Below, in pieces: positions 1 through 8,050 of a stretch of 64,000 nucleotides of DNA. The position numbers and the translations under genes were made by a program. Origin of the DNA: Mycetocola zhujimingii (lineage in GTDB: Bacteria; Actinomycetota; Actinomycetes; Actinomycetales; Microbacteriaceae); assembly GCF_003065425.1 (NCBI RefSeq), contig NZ_CP026949.1, positions 2,728,001-2,792,000 of the forward strand, given 5' to 3'. Numbering within the stretch: position 1 is the first letter of the stretch; each line of letters begins with the position of its first letter. Below the pieces are notes generated by a model that was not told the origin of the DNA, searched no databases, and saw nothing but the letters and a program-made list of their open reading frames with translations.

Positions 1-674
1 CGGCAACCCGGGTTCTCCTCGCCGACGACCACGAGATGGTGCGGGCAGGCTTTCGCATCATCCTCGGCTCCCAGCCCGATCTCGAGATCGTCGGAGAGGC
101 GGCAACAGGCGCTGACGCACTCGCCCTGGCCCGCGAACTCAACCCGGACGTCGTGTGCATGGACGTACAAATGCCGGGGATGGACGGCCTGGAGGCGACG
201 CGCCAGATCACCGCTGACGGGGCGCTGGCGTCCGCGGTTCTCATCCTCACCACCTTCGACCGTGATGACTACCTGTTCGAGGCGCTGTCCGCAGGAGCGA
301 GCGGGTTTCTGCTGAAGAACTCCACTCCTGAGCAGCTCATCGACGCCGTTCGCGTCGTCGCCGCTGGCGACGCCCTGCTCTCCCCCGCCGTGACCAGGCG
401 TGTCATCGAACGGTTCGGAGCGCCAGGCGAAACGGATGCCGGCACCGCGGCTGCTCCGCCGTCCGCTCTCGAGAGCCTGACCGATCGCGAAGCGGAGGTG
501 CTCCAGCTCGTCGCGCAGGGCCTCTCGAACGCCGAGATCGCGCGCGACCTTTTCGTCGGAGAGGCGACCGTGAAGTCACACGTGTCGAAGGTGCTGCAGA
601 AGCTCGGCTTGCGCGACAGGATTCAGGCTGTGGTCTGGGCGTACGAAAATCGCGTGACGGTGCCGGGATCCTGA
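1..674 (+). CDS. LuxR/NarL-family response regulator (5' end outside window)
   Basis: The reading frame is open from the first bases (…ATRVLLADDHEMVRAGF), so the true start lies upstream of the window. The N-terminal receiver domain shows the acidic pair in LADDH, the phospho-acceptor Asp in VVCMDVQMPGMDG and the switch Lys in FLLKNS. The C-terminal LuxR helix-turn-helix is clear (LTDREAEVLQLVAQGLSNAEIA … ATVKSHVSKVLQKL). It should be a DNA-binding partner of a sensor kinase, which is presumably encoded just upstream and not visible. It converges with the MFS gene, whose stop lies 19 bases away. The target genes cannot be inferred. Confidence 0.93.
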   Translation, partial: ATRVLLADDHEMVRAGFRIILGSQPDLEIVGEAATGADALALARELNPDVVCMDVQMPGMDGLEATRQITADGALASAVLILTTFDRDDYLFEALSAGASGFLLKNSTPEQLIDAVRVVAAGDALLSPAVTRRVIERFGAPGETDAGTAAAPPSALESLTDREAEVLQLVAQGLSNAEIARDLFVGEATVKSHVSKVLQKLGLRDRIQAVVWAYENRVTVPGS

Positions 675-693
675 TCAGCATGGTTGCCGGAAC

Positions 694-1905
694 TCACTCG
701 CTGGTCCGAAGCTCGCGCGGCATTTTCACCGCGAACGCCGACGAGGCCAGGAGGAACACCGCCGCAACGCCGAAAGCCAGCGGGAACGAGGCGGTGTCGA
801 CCAGCCAGCCAGCGACGAGCGGGCCGACGATCGCCCCGAAATCGCTAGCCATGGAGAACGTGGCAACGGGGCGGCCGCCCTTCGCGCCGGCTGTTGCATC
901 ACCGAGCGCAGCGGCAGGTGCCGTGCCCATGAACGCTGCGGCGACGCCGTAGACCGCCAGCAGGACTGTCAGCACCACGATGTTCGGCGCGAACGCGATG
1001 CCGAGCACAGTGACAGCGGCGACCGCATACGCACCGATGATCGCCGGCTTGCGTCCGACGGTGTCGACGAACTTTCCGGCGGGAGCGAGAGCGAGCGTCT
1101 GCGCGACGGCGGCAATCGCGAACGCGATTCCTGTCCACGCCGGTTCGCCGTGGAGGACATCGACCACCAGGAGCGGGACGAGGGCGCTCCGAACACCGAG
1201 CGACGTCCATCCGTTGGCGAAGTTCGCAACAACGGCAACGCGGAACCGCGTGTCCCTGAGCACAACCCGGAACGGCACGACGTCGACCGGCGCATTTGGG
1301 CCGACGTCCCGCGTCCTCGGTCGCAGCAGGATGACACCGACGAGGCCAGCGACGGCGAGGGTGCCGGCGTAGAAGAAGAACGGTGCTGTGAGTGAGATCG
1401 CCGCGAGCACACCGCCGACGGCAGGCCCCGCCATTCCGCCGATGAGGAACCCGCCCTGGTAGAAGCCGACGGCACGACCGCGCAGTGTCGACGGCGTTGA
1501 CCCGAGCAGCAGTGTCATCGCCGACACCGTGAACATCGCCGAACCGATGCCGCCGGCACCGCGCAACAGCAGAACCTCGACGTAGCTCGAGGCGATTCCC
1601 ACCAGACCGCTCGATAGGGCGACGATACCGATGCCCACCGCGAGCACCACACGTTCACCCCACCAGTCGATGAGCCGGGCGCAGAACGGACTCGTGACGA
1701 ACCGCAGCAGCGCGAACGCGGAGACAACAGCACCGACCTCGACGTAGCCGACTCCGAAACTCGCCACATAGACGGGCAGCACCGGTACAACGACACCGAA
1801 GCCGACCATGACGAAAAAGGCAACGACACCGAGCACGAGAACATCGCGCGGCAACCGCGGCCGGTCAGAACGTCGGCGACCGATCAGCGGGAGTTGTGGC
1901 ACCAC
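694..1905 (-). CDS. MFS transporter, probable drug or metabolite exporter
   Basis: A protein of about 403 residues with roughly 12 hydrophobic segments and typical major facilitator features: a loop after the second helix (ARLIDWWGERVVLAVG) and a related loop in the second half (GKFVDTVGRKPAIIGAY). The frame stays open far upstream, but hydrophobic MFS sequence begins only at DVLVLGVVAFFVMVGFG. I therefore place the start at the GTG pair at 1900-1905 (VVPQLPLIGRRR). It is divergent from the ABC exporter operon starting at 2023, leaving about 117 bases for two promoters. The substrate is unknown. Confidence 0.8.
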   Translation of the reverse strand: MVPQLPLIGRRRSDRPRLPRDVLVLGVVAFFVMVGFGVVVPVLPVYVASFGVGYVEVGAVVSAFALLRFVTSPFCARLIDWWGERVVLAVGIGIVALSSGLVGIASSYVEVLLLRGAGGIGSAMFTVSAMTLLLGSTPSTLRGRAVGFYQGGFLIGGMAGPAVGGVLAAISLTAPFFFYAGTLAVAGLVGVILLRPRTRDVGPNAPVDVVPFRVVLRDTRFRVAVVANFANGWTSLGVRSALVPLLVVDVLHGEPAWTGIAFAIAAVAQTLALAPAGKFVDTVGRKPAIIGAYAVAAVTVLGIAFAPNIVVLTVLLAVYGVAAAFMGTAPAAALGDATAGAKGGRPVATFSMASDFGAIVGPLVAGWLVDTASFPLAFGVAAVFLLASSAFAVKMPRELRTSE

Positions 1906-2022
1906 ACCAGCGTATGCCAGCGAGATCCCCCGCAAGACGGAGACAAAAGACTCGTCGTCAGGCGGATGCCGGGCCCCACCGCCCAGCCGTATCGTGAAAT
2001 CACACTCAGAGGAAGGCTCGCG

Positions 2023-2907
2023 ATGCTCGAGATTCGAGATGTCAACAAGACGTATGGAACGAGGCAGGTGCTCACCGACGTCAACTTCGACGTCGCACCC
2101 GGCCGGATGACCGGCTTCGTCGGCGGCAACGGTGCAGGCAAGACAACGACGATGCGCATCATTCTTGGCGTGCTGAACACCAACACAGGCACAGTGACCC
2201 TCGACGGTCACCGCCTCACTCCCGAGGACCGCCGGCGGTTCGGGTACATGCCGGAAGAACGCGGCCTCTACCCGAAGATGAAGGTCGAGGAACAACTCGT
2301 CTACCTCGCCAGGCTGCACGGCTACACGACCGAAGCCGCGCGGCGCAACGCCGGCGACCTGATCGAGCGCCTCGGCCTCGGCGAACGCCGCAACGACGCC
2401 GTCGAGAGCCTCTCGCTCGGAAACCAGCAGCGCGCCCAGATCGCCGCTGCCCTCGTGCACGACCCCGAAGTGCTCATCCTCGACGAGCCGTTCTCCGGGC
2501 TCGACCCCCTCGCGGTCGACGTCGTCGTCGGTGTGCTCAAGGACCGGGCGCTGTCCGGCGCCCCCGTGCTTTTCTCCTCGCACCAGCTCGACATCGTCGA
2601 ACGGCTCTGCGACGACCTCGTCATCATCGCCGGCGGCACGATCCGGGCCAACGGGTCTCGTGAGGCGCTTCGGGCCGAACACTCGAGGCTCAGGTACGAA
2701 CTGATCACCAGCGGGGATGCCGGCTGGTTGCGTGAGGCTCCTGGGATCACCGTCGTCGACTTCGACGGCGGGTTCGCTCTCTTCGACGCCGACAGCGAAG
2801 CTGCAGCGCAAGACGTACTCCGCACAGCGGTGAGCCGCGGCGACGTCGCGACGTTCGCTCCCCAACGCCCGACCCTCGCCGAGATCTTCAAGGAGGTCAT
2901 CAAGTGA
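2023..2907 (+). CDS. ABC transporter ATP-binding protein, NatA-like exporter type
   Basis: A 294-residue ATPase with Walker A GGNGAGKTT, a variant signature LSLGNQQR, Walker B VLILDEPFSGLDPLA and the switch His in FSSHQLD. The C-terminal region resembles the DUF4162 extension of NatA/YhaQ-type exporters. I chose ATG 2023, preceded by the ribosome site AGAGGAAGG; the open frame upstream of it is not family-like. The gene overlaps the next one by four bases (GTGA at 2904), so the two are translationally coupled and form one exporter. Sodium or peptide export is typical of the family, but the substrate here is not determinable. Confidence 0.9.
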   Translation: MLEIRDVNKTYGTRQVLTDVNFDVAPGRMTGFVGGNGAGKTTTMRIILGVLNTNTGTVTLDGHRLTPEDRRRFGYMPEERGLYPKMKVEEQLVYLARLHGYTTEAARRNAGDLIERLGLGERRNDAVESLSLGNQQRAQIAAALVHDPEVLILDEPFSGLDPLAVDVVVGVLKDRALSGAPVLFSSHQLDIVERLCDDLVIIAGGTIRANGSREALRAEHSRLRYELITSGDAGWLREAPGITVVDFDGGFALFDADSEAAAQDVLRTAVSRGDVATFAPQRPTLAEIFKEVIK

Positions 2908-4031
2908 CGACAACAGCCCACACCCAGGACCCGGCCCAGCGCACCCGCCCAGCCGCACCGAGTGCCTTACAGGCCACCTGGCTTGTTGCGGAGCGTGAGA
3001 TCACCATGCGCCTCCGCAGCAAGGCATTCCTCGTCTCGACGGGGCTGCTCCTCCTCCTCGTCCTCGCATCCATCGTGATCGGAGGATTCGCCGCCAAGAA
3101 CACGAGCGACACCCCCGTCGCTGTGGTCGGCACCGCGTCAGACGCCGTCGCCGGGGCATCCGGCCTCGACATCACGGAGGCGTCGAGCGTCGAGGAGGCA
3201 CAGGAGCTGGTGAAGGACGGATCCGTCGAGGCGGCAATCGTCCCCGATTCATCAACGCAGCTCGGCATCGCCGTCATCGCCAACACCGACGTTCCGAGCG
3301 GCCTGCTCGCCCAGCTGAGCGTGTCACCACCGGTGCAGCTGCTGGACGAGAACGCAACCAACCCGTTCATCGTCTACCTCGTCGCCCTGGGCTTCGGACT
3401 CGTCTTCCTGATGTCTGCGATGACCTTCGGCTCGACCATCGCGCAGAACGTCGTGGAAGAGAAGCAGACCAGGGTCGTCGAGATACTGATGTCGGCGATC
3501 CCCGTGCAGGCGCTCATGGCCGGCAAGGTGCTCGGTAACTCGATCCTCGCGTTCGGGCAGATAGCGGTGATCGCGGCACTCTCGATCATCGGACTGACCA
3601 TCACGGGCCAGGCCGACCTCCTCACCGGACTCGGTGCCCCGATCGTGTGGTTCGTGGTCTTCTTCGCCATCGGCTTCGTGCTGCTGGCATCGTTGTTCGC
3701 CGCGACGGGGTCGATGGTCTCCCGCCAGGAGGACATCGGCTCGACGACAACGCCGGTGACCATGCTCGTGATGATCCCGTACTTCCTCGTCATCTTCTTC
3801 TACGACAACCCCACGGTGCTCGCCGTCATGTCGTACGTGCCGTTCTCGGCTCCGGTGGGAATGCCCCTGCGGTTGTTCGTCGGTACCGCCGCTTGGTGGG
3901 AGCCGCTCCTGTCGCTCGCGATCCTCCTCGTGTCGACGGTCGGCGTGATCTGGCTCGGATCCCGGATCTACCAGAACTCGCTGCTCAAGATGGGTGCCCG
4001 GGTGAAGTGGGCGGACGCCCTCAAGAGCTGA
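2904..4031 (+). CDS. ABC-2 type permease, NatB/YhaP-like
   Basis: A 375-residue membrane protein with the classic ABC-2 layout: one N-terminal helix (residues about 42-63), a large extracytoplasmic domain up to about residue 150, then about six helices. The conserved stretch NVVEEKQTRVVEILMSAIP matches the NatB/YhaP coupling region. The start GTG 2904 overlaps the stop of the ATPase gene, which argues that the two subunits are made in equal amounts. It ends 29 bases before a strong hairpin terminator, so the operon is probably just these two genes. Confidence 0.9.
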   Translation: MTTTAHTQDPAQRTRPAAPSALQATWLVAEREITMRLRSKAFLVSTGLLLLLVLASIVIGGFAAKNTSDTPVAVVGTASDAVAGASGLDITEASSVEEAQELVKDGSVEAAIVPDSSTQLGIAVIANTDVPSGLLAQLSVSPPVQLLDENATNPFIVYLVALGFGLVFLMSAMTFGSTIAQNVVEEKQTRVVEILMSAIPVQALMAGKVLGNSILAFGQIAVIAALSIIGLTITGQADLLTGLGAPIVWFVVFFAIGFVLLASLFAATGSMVSRQEDIGSTTTPVTMLVMIPYFLVIFFYDNPTVLAVMSYVPFSAPVGMPLRLFVGTAAWWEPLLSLAILLVSTVGVIWLGSRIYQNSLLKMGARVKWADALKS

Positions 4032-4059
4032 CCCGGCAGCACCCGACCCGGCAGCATCC

Positions 4060-4104
4060 GATCGCCCCTGCGACTGTCTCACTGACACGTCGGCAGGGGC
4101 GGTC
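4060..4104 (+). terminator. Hairpin terminator after the ABC exporter operon
   Basis: Arms GATCGCCCCTGC (4060-4071) and GCAGGGGCGGTC (4093-4104) pair with one G-U. The loop itself folds further (CGACTGTC with GACA-C-GTCG, one bulge). It lies between the permease stop and the promoter of the aldolase gene. Confidence 0.6.
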
Positions 4105-4147
4105 GTGCGTGTGCCCCACAAACCGCCACGGTCGGTGGCGGTGACAG

Positions 4148-4153
4148 TACGCT
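4148..4153 (+). promoter_or_regulatory. -10 element of a probable leaderless promoter
   Basis: TACGCT is followed by exactly six bases and then GTG 4160, with no Shine-Dalgarno sequence. This places the transcription start at or next to the start codon. Confidence 0.5.
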
Positions 4154-4159
4154 GAGACG

Positions 4160-5248
4160 GTGACCGAAACTCTGCATGACCCCAGCTCGCGCGGCTTCGC
4201 CAGCGACAATTACGCCGGCGTACACCCCGAGGTCCTCGAGGCCATCGCGAGTGCGAACGGCGGCCACCAGGTCTCCTACGGGGCGGATGTCTACACCGCG
4301 CACCTGCAGGACGTCTTCGCCACCCACTTCGGTGCGGGCGTCGAGGTCTTTCCCGTCTTCAACGGCACCGGCGCCAACGTCACCGCGCTCCAGTCGATGC
4401 TTCCCCGCTGGGGAGCCGTGATCTCGGCATCCACTGCTCACATCAACGTCGACGAGGGCGGCGCTCCCGAGCGCGTCGGTGGCATCAAACTGCTCACCGT
4501 GCCTTCCCCGGACGGCAAGCTGACGCCGGAGCTCATCGACCTCGAGGCGTGGGGCTGGGGCGACGAGCACAGGGCGCAACCGCTCGTGGTGTCGATCACC
4601 CAGTCGACGGAGCTCGGAACGCTCTACTCCGTCGAGGAGGTTCGCGCGATCGCCGATCACGCACACGCGCGCGGCATGAAGCTGCACATGGACGGTGCGC
4701 GGATCGCGAACGCGGCTGCATCCCTCGGCGTCCCGATGAAGGACTTCACCACAGACGCCGGCGTCGACGTCCTCTCCTTCGGTGGCACCAAGAACGGCCT
4801 GCTGTTCGGCGAGGCCGTCGTTGTTCTCAACCCGGCGGCATCCGATGGCCTGGTCTTCCTCCGCAAGCTCAATATGCAGCTCGCGTCGAAGCTCAGGTTC
4901 GTGTCTGCCCAGCTCATCGCCCTGCTCGAGGGCGACCTGTGGCTGCGCTCGGCACAGCACGCCAACCAGATGGCGGCACGGCTCCGCGGGTCACTCGAGC
5001 AGCTCGTGTCGACCGGCGCGATTAGCGGCCTCGGCTTCAGCCAGCCGACCCAGGCGAACGCCGTCTTCGCGGTCCTCCCGGCGGATGCCGCCAACAGGCT
5101 TCGCGAGCGATTCCACTTCTACGACTGGGATGCCACGAAGCAGGAAGTCCGATGGATGTGTGCGTTCGACACGACCGAGGCGGATGTCGACGCGTTCGTC
5201 GACGGCATCCGCGCGGAACTGGCCGTGAGGGTAGAAGAACGCGCCTGA
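4160..5248 (+). CDS. ltaE: Low-specificity L-threonine aldolase (PLP enzyme)
   Basis: A 362-residue fold-type I PLP enzyme of the threonine aldolase/beta-eliminating lyase family. It should cleave L-threonine or L-allo-threonine to glycine and acetaldehyde in the cytosol. Visible signatures are FASDNYAGVHPEVLEAI at the N-terminus, HMDGARIANAAASLG around residue 176, and the PLP-binding Lys in VLSFGGTKNGLLFGEA near residue 211. The start is GTG 4160, supported by the leaderless -10 at 4148. The gene stands alone. Family members vary in substrate (threonine, phenylserine), so the symbol is a family assignment. Confidence 0.88.
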   Translation: MTETLHDPSSRGFASDNYAGVHPEVLEAIASANGGHQVSYGADVYTAHLQDVFATHFGAGVEVFPVFNGTGANVTALQSMLPRWGAVISASTAHINVDEGGAPERVGGIKLLTVPSPDGKLTPELIDLEAWGWGDEHRAQPLVVSITQSTELGTLYSVEEVRAIADHAHARGMKLHMDGARIANAAASLGVPMKDFTTDAGVDVLSFGGTKNGLLFGEAVVVLNPAASDGLVFLRKLNMQLASKLRFVSAQLIALLEGDLWLRSAQHANQMAARLRGSLEQLVSTGAISGLGFSQPTQANAVFAVLPADAANRLRERFHFYDWDATKQEVRWMCAFDTTEADVDAFVDGIRAELAVRVEERA

Positions 5249-5268
5249 CGCTCCTGACGCTCCGGCGG

Positions 5269-5297
5269 AAGGGTTCTTGCGGACGTCAGAACCGCTT
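5269..5297 (+). terminator. Possible weak hairpin after the threonine aldolase gene
   Basis: AAGGGTTCT pairs with AGAACCGCTT, with one bulged base. The surrounding gap also carries three copies of CTGACGCTC. No T-run follows, so a terminator role is tentative. Confidence 0.3.
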
Positions 5298-5398
5298 GCG
5301 ATACTGACGCTCTCGCTCTGTCAGGCGTTGACCCCACCGGCGGTCCATCGCTCGGATGGAGTCGAACAGACAGCCGGATGGACGGACAGGGGGCTCCG

Positions 5399-6856
5399 AT
5401 GACAACAGCAAATCCCAGCCAGTCGATTCTGCGGCGCAAGCCGATCGAAGACATCGAGGAAGAGAACAAACGCAGCGGCCTCTCCAAGAGCCTCGGGCTG
5501 TGGCAACTCACCGCGATCGGTGTTGGCGGCATCATTGGGGTGGGTATCTTCTCGCTCGCGGGCCTCGTGGCCGCCGGAAGCGAGGGCACACCGGGAGTAG
5601 GCCCTGCCGTGCTGATCTCGTTCCTCATCGCCGGGCTCGCCTCCGCAGCAGCGGCACTCTCGTACGCCGAGTTCGCCGGGATGATTCCCCGCGCGGGGTC
5701 TGCGTACACCTACGGTTATGTCGCGCTGGGCGAGATCGTCGGCTGGTTCATCGGCTGGGACCTTCTGCTCGAGTACATCGCGATCGTCGCTGTCGTGGCG
5801 ATCGGCATCTCGGGCTATTTCGAGGCGTTCCTTTCCGGCATCGGAATCGAAATGCCGACCGCCCTGACCTCGACCTTCGACGAGGGCAGGGGCGGCATCA
5901 TCAATCTGCCCGCCATCGTCGTCTGCCTCCTCGTGACCTGGATCCTCAGCCGAGGCACCAAAGCGTTTGGCCGGTTCGAACTCGTCGCCGTCGCGATCAA
6001 GGTGCTGTTGATCCTGTTCATCATCGGGCTCGGCGTGTTCTTCGTCGACACGGCCAATTACAACCCGTTCATGCCGAGCGGCTTCGGCCCCGTCATCGCC
6101 GGCGCGGCCACCGTGTTCTTCGCTGTGTTCGGGTATGACGCCATGAGCACGGCCGCCGAAGAATCGACCGACGGCAAGAAGCACATGCCGAAGGCGATCA
6201 TCCTCTCGCTCATCATCGCCATGCTGCTCTACGTTGCCGCCACCCTCGTGCTCACCGGCATGCAGAACTATGAAGACATCTCGCCGACAGCTGGCTTCGC
6301 GTCAGCGTTCACGAGCGTCGGCCTGCCGGTCATCGCCACGATCATCGCCGTGTTCGCCGTGCTCTCCATCCTCACGGTGATGCTCACCTTCCTCCTCGGT
6401 GTCACGCGAGTGTGGTTCTCGATGAGCCGCGATGGACTCCTCCCAGCCTGGTTCTCCGGGACGGACAAGAACGGCACCCCGCAGCGGGTCACCTGGATCG
6501 CCGGGCTGTCATCGGCGTTCCTCGCCGGGGTGTTTCCGATCAAGGAGGTCGCCGACCTCACCAACATCGGCATCCTCGCGGCGTTCGTCGTGGTCTGCGC
6601 GTCGGTGATCGTGTTCAGGTACAAGAGACCGGATGCCCCGCGAACGTTCCGCCTGCCGCTGATGCCGTTTGTTCCCGCTTTCGGCGTCCTGGCATCCGGC
6701 TTTCTGATGCTGCAGCTGGACTGGGAGACCTGGGTACGGTTCGGCATCTGGCTCGTGATCGGACTCGCCATCTACTTCTTCTACGGTCGCCGTCACTCGC
6801 TGATGAACCCGGACAGCCCGCGACATCGCGTCGCGGACGCGCCGACCTCGACCTGA
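5399..6856 (+). CDS. APC-superfamily amino acid permease (cationic amino acid transporter-like)
   Basis: A 485-residue protein with about 12-13 transmembrane helices, resembling YfnA/CAT-type permeases. The N-terminal pattern IEDIEEENKRSGLSKSLGLW leads into the first helix with the unwound GVGGIIGVGIFSLAG motif that binds the substrate amine. The conserved GYDAMSTAAEE near residues 248-258 (helix 6 end) is typical of the CAT subgroup. I use ATG 5399, which has GGGGG six bases upstream; an in-frame ATG at 5378 lacks one. The exact amino acid carried cannot be read from sequence. Confidence 0.87.
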   Translation: MTTANPSQSILRRKPIEDIEEENKRSGLSKSLGLWQLTAIGVGGIIGVGIFSLAGLVAAGSEGTPGVGPAVLISFLIAGLASAAAALSYAEFAGMIPRAGSAYTYGYVALGEIVGWFIGWDLLLEYIAIVAVVAIGISGYFEAFLSGIGIEMPTALTSTFDEGRGGIINLPAIVVCLLVTWILSRGTKAFGRFELVAVAIKVLLILFIIGLGVFFVDTANYNPFMPSGFGPVIAGAATVFFAVFGYDAMSTAAEESTDGKKHMPKAIILSLIIAMLLYVAATLVLTGMQNYEDISPTAGFASAFTSVGLPVIATIIAVFAVLSILTVMLTFLLGVTRVWFSMSRDGLLPAWFSGTDKNGTPQRVTWIAGLSSAFLAGVFPIKEVADLTNIGILAAFVVVCASVIVFRYKRPDAPRTFRLPLMPFVPAFGVLASGFLMLQLDWETWVRFGIWLVIGLAIYFFYGRRHSLMNPDSPRHRVADAPTST

Positions 6857-6904
6857 GCGGGAGAGCAATCCTGAAGGTGTGACTCCGGTAACGAGGGTGC
6901 CGCG

Positions 6905-7888
6905 TCAGATGGCGAAGCGTTCAGCGAGCCGATCGGACAGCGCGTCGAAGCTGGAATCGACATCGCGCCGCGAGGCATCCGCGTCGTACCACTCGATGAT
7001 CTCGCGTGCGCCATCCTCGAAGAACGTCGACTGCCGGAAGTCGGGCACGAGCGCCTTCAGCTTGCTGTTGTCGAACACCATCGAGTGGGCCTTGTCGCCG
7101 AGGAGCCCCGCGCCGCGTTCCGGTGAGGCAGCGGCGATGGCCTCGCTTGGCACGTGGACGAGTACCGGTTCCACACCGGCGGCGCGGCCGAGGGCTGCGT
7201 AGATGGCGTCCCACGTCGGCGCCTGGTCACCGGTGATGTGGAAGGTGTCACCGATCGCGGCTTGCCGGCCGAAGAGCCCGACGAAGCCGACAGCGAAATC
7301 GCGGGTGTGTGTAAGCGTCCACTGGGTGGTTCCATCGCCGTGCACGATCACGGGCGCGCCGCGGCGCATCCGCTCGATGTCGGTCCAGCCGCCGAGGGTC
7401 GGCAGCGCTGTGCGATCGTAGGTGTGCGACGGGCGGACGATCGTAACGGGGTACCCGGATGCCCGGTATTCGGCAACGAGGACGTCTTCACACGCGATCT
7501 TGTTGCGCGAGTATTCCCAGAACGGGTTGCGCAGCGGCGTCGACTCGGTCACCGGCGAGTACGCGGGTGGCTTCTGATACGCCGACGCCGAACTGATGAA
7601 GATGTACTGCCCGGTGCGGTCACGGAACGTGTCGAGGTGCAGCTGGTCGGGGGTGAAGCTGAGGAAGTCTGCGACGACGTCGAAGCTGCGGTCGCCGATC
7701 GCGGCGGTGAGCGATTCGGGATCGCGGACGTCGGCCTGCAGGGTTTCGATGCCTGGCCCGAGCGGACGGTCTTTCGATGCCCCTCGGTTGACGACGGTCA
7801 CCTCCCAGCCGCGTTCAGCGGCGAGCGCCACCGATGCGCTGCTGATGATTCCGGTACCACCGAGGACGAGAATGCTCTGTGCAGTCAT
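6905..7888 (-). CDS. NAD(P)-dependent epimerase/dehydratase (extended SDR)
   Basis: A 327-residue Rossmann protein. It starts with SILVLGGTGIISSASVALA (nucleotide-binding GGTGxI), continues with DVRD for adenine contact, and has the catalytic pair in YSRNKIACE (YxxxK). The C-terminal half resembles plant CSP41/isoflavone-reductase-like epimerases acting on nucleotide sugars. A CAGACT hexamer seven bases before the ATG suggests leaderless expression. It converges with the permease gene and is divergent from acetyl-CoA synthetase. The substrate is unknown. Confidence 0.82.
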   Translation of the reverse strand: MTAQSILVLGGTGIISSASVALAAERGWEVTVVNRGASKDRPLGPGIETLQADVRDPESLTAAIGDRSFDVVADFLSFTPDQLHLDTFRDRTGQYIFISSASAYQKPPAYSPVTESTPLRNPFWEYSRNKIACEDVLVAEYRASGYPVTIVRPSHTYDRTALPTLGGWTDIERMRRGAPVIVHGDGTTQWTLTHTRDFAVGFVGLFGRQAAIGDTFHITGDQAPTWDAIYAALGRAAGVEPVLVHVPSEAIAAASPERGAGLLGDKAHSMVFDNSKLKALVPDFRQSTFFEDGAREIIEWYDADASRRDVDSSFDALSDRLAERFAI

Positions 7889-8038
7889 GCCGTTCAGTCT
7901 GTCAGGGTCGGTGCCCGACGGGTCAGATTTTCGAAAGGGTTGCGCTGAACCCCCTTCGGCACGACGAAGAACGGCGAAGCCGGGCGAGAAGGTTACCTTC
8001 TGTTGCGCCCTGATTGAGAGCCGATCACCCGTCGCACT

Positions 8039-8044
8039 TAGCGT
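8039..8044 (+). promoter_or_regulatory. -10 element of the acetyl-CoA synthetase promoter (leaderless)
   Basis: TAGCGT ends six bases before ATG 8051. A possible -35 TTGAGA lies at 8014-8019, with a long 19-base spacer. Confidence 0.45.
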
Positions 8045-8050
8045 CGAAGA

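Noticed and set aside
1906-2958. N-terminal extension of the MFS gene through the divergent ABC gene
   Set aside because: The added residues are not hydrophobic or family-like and lie antisense to a clear ATPase gene.
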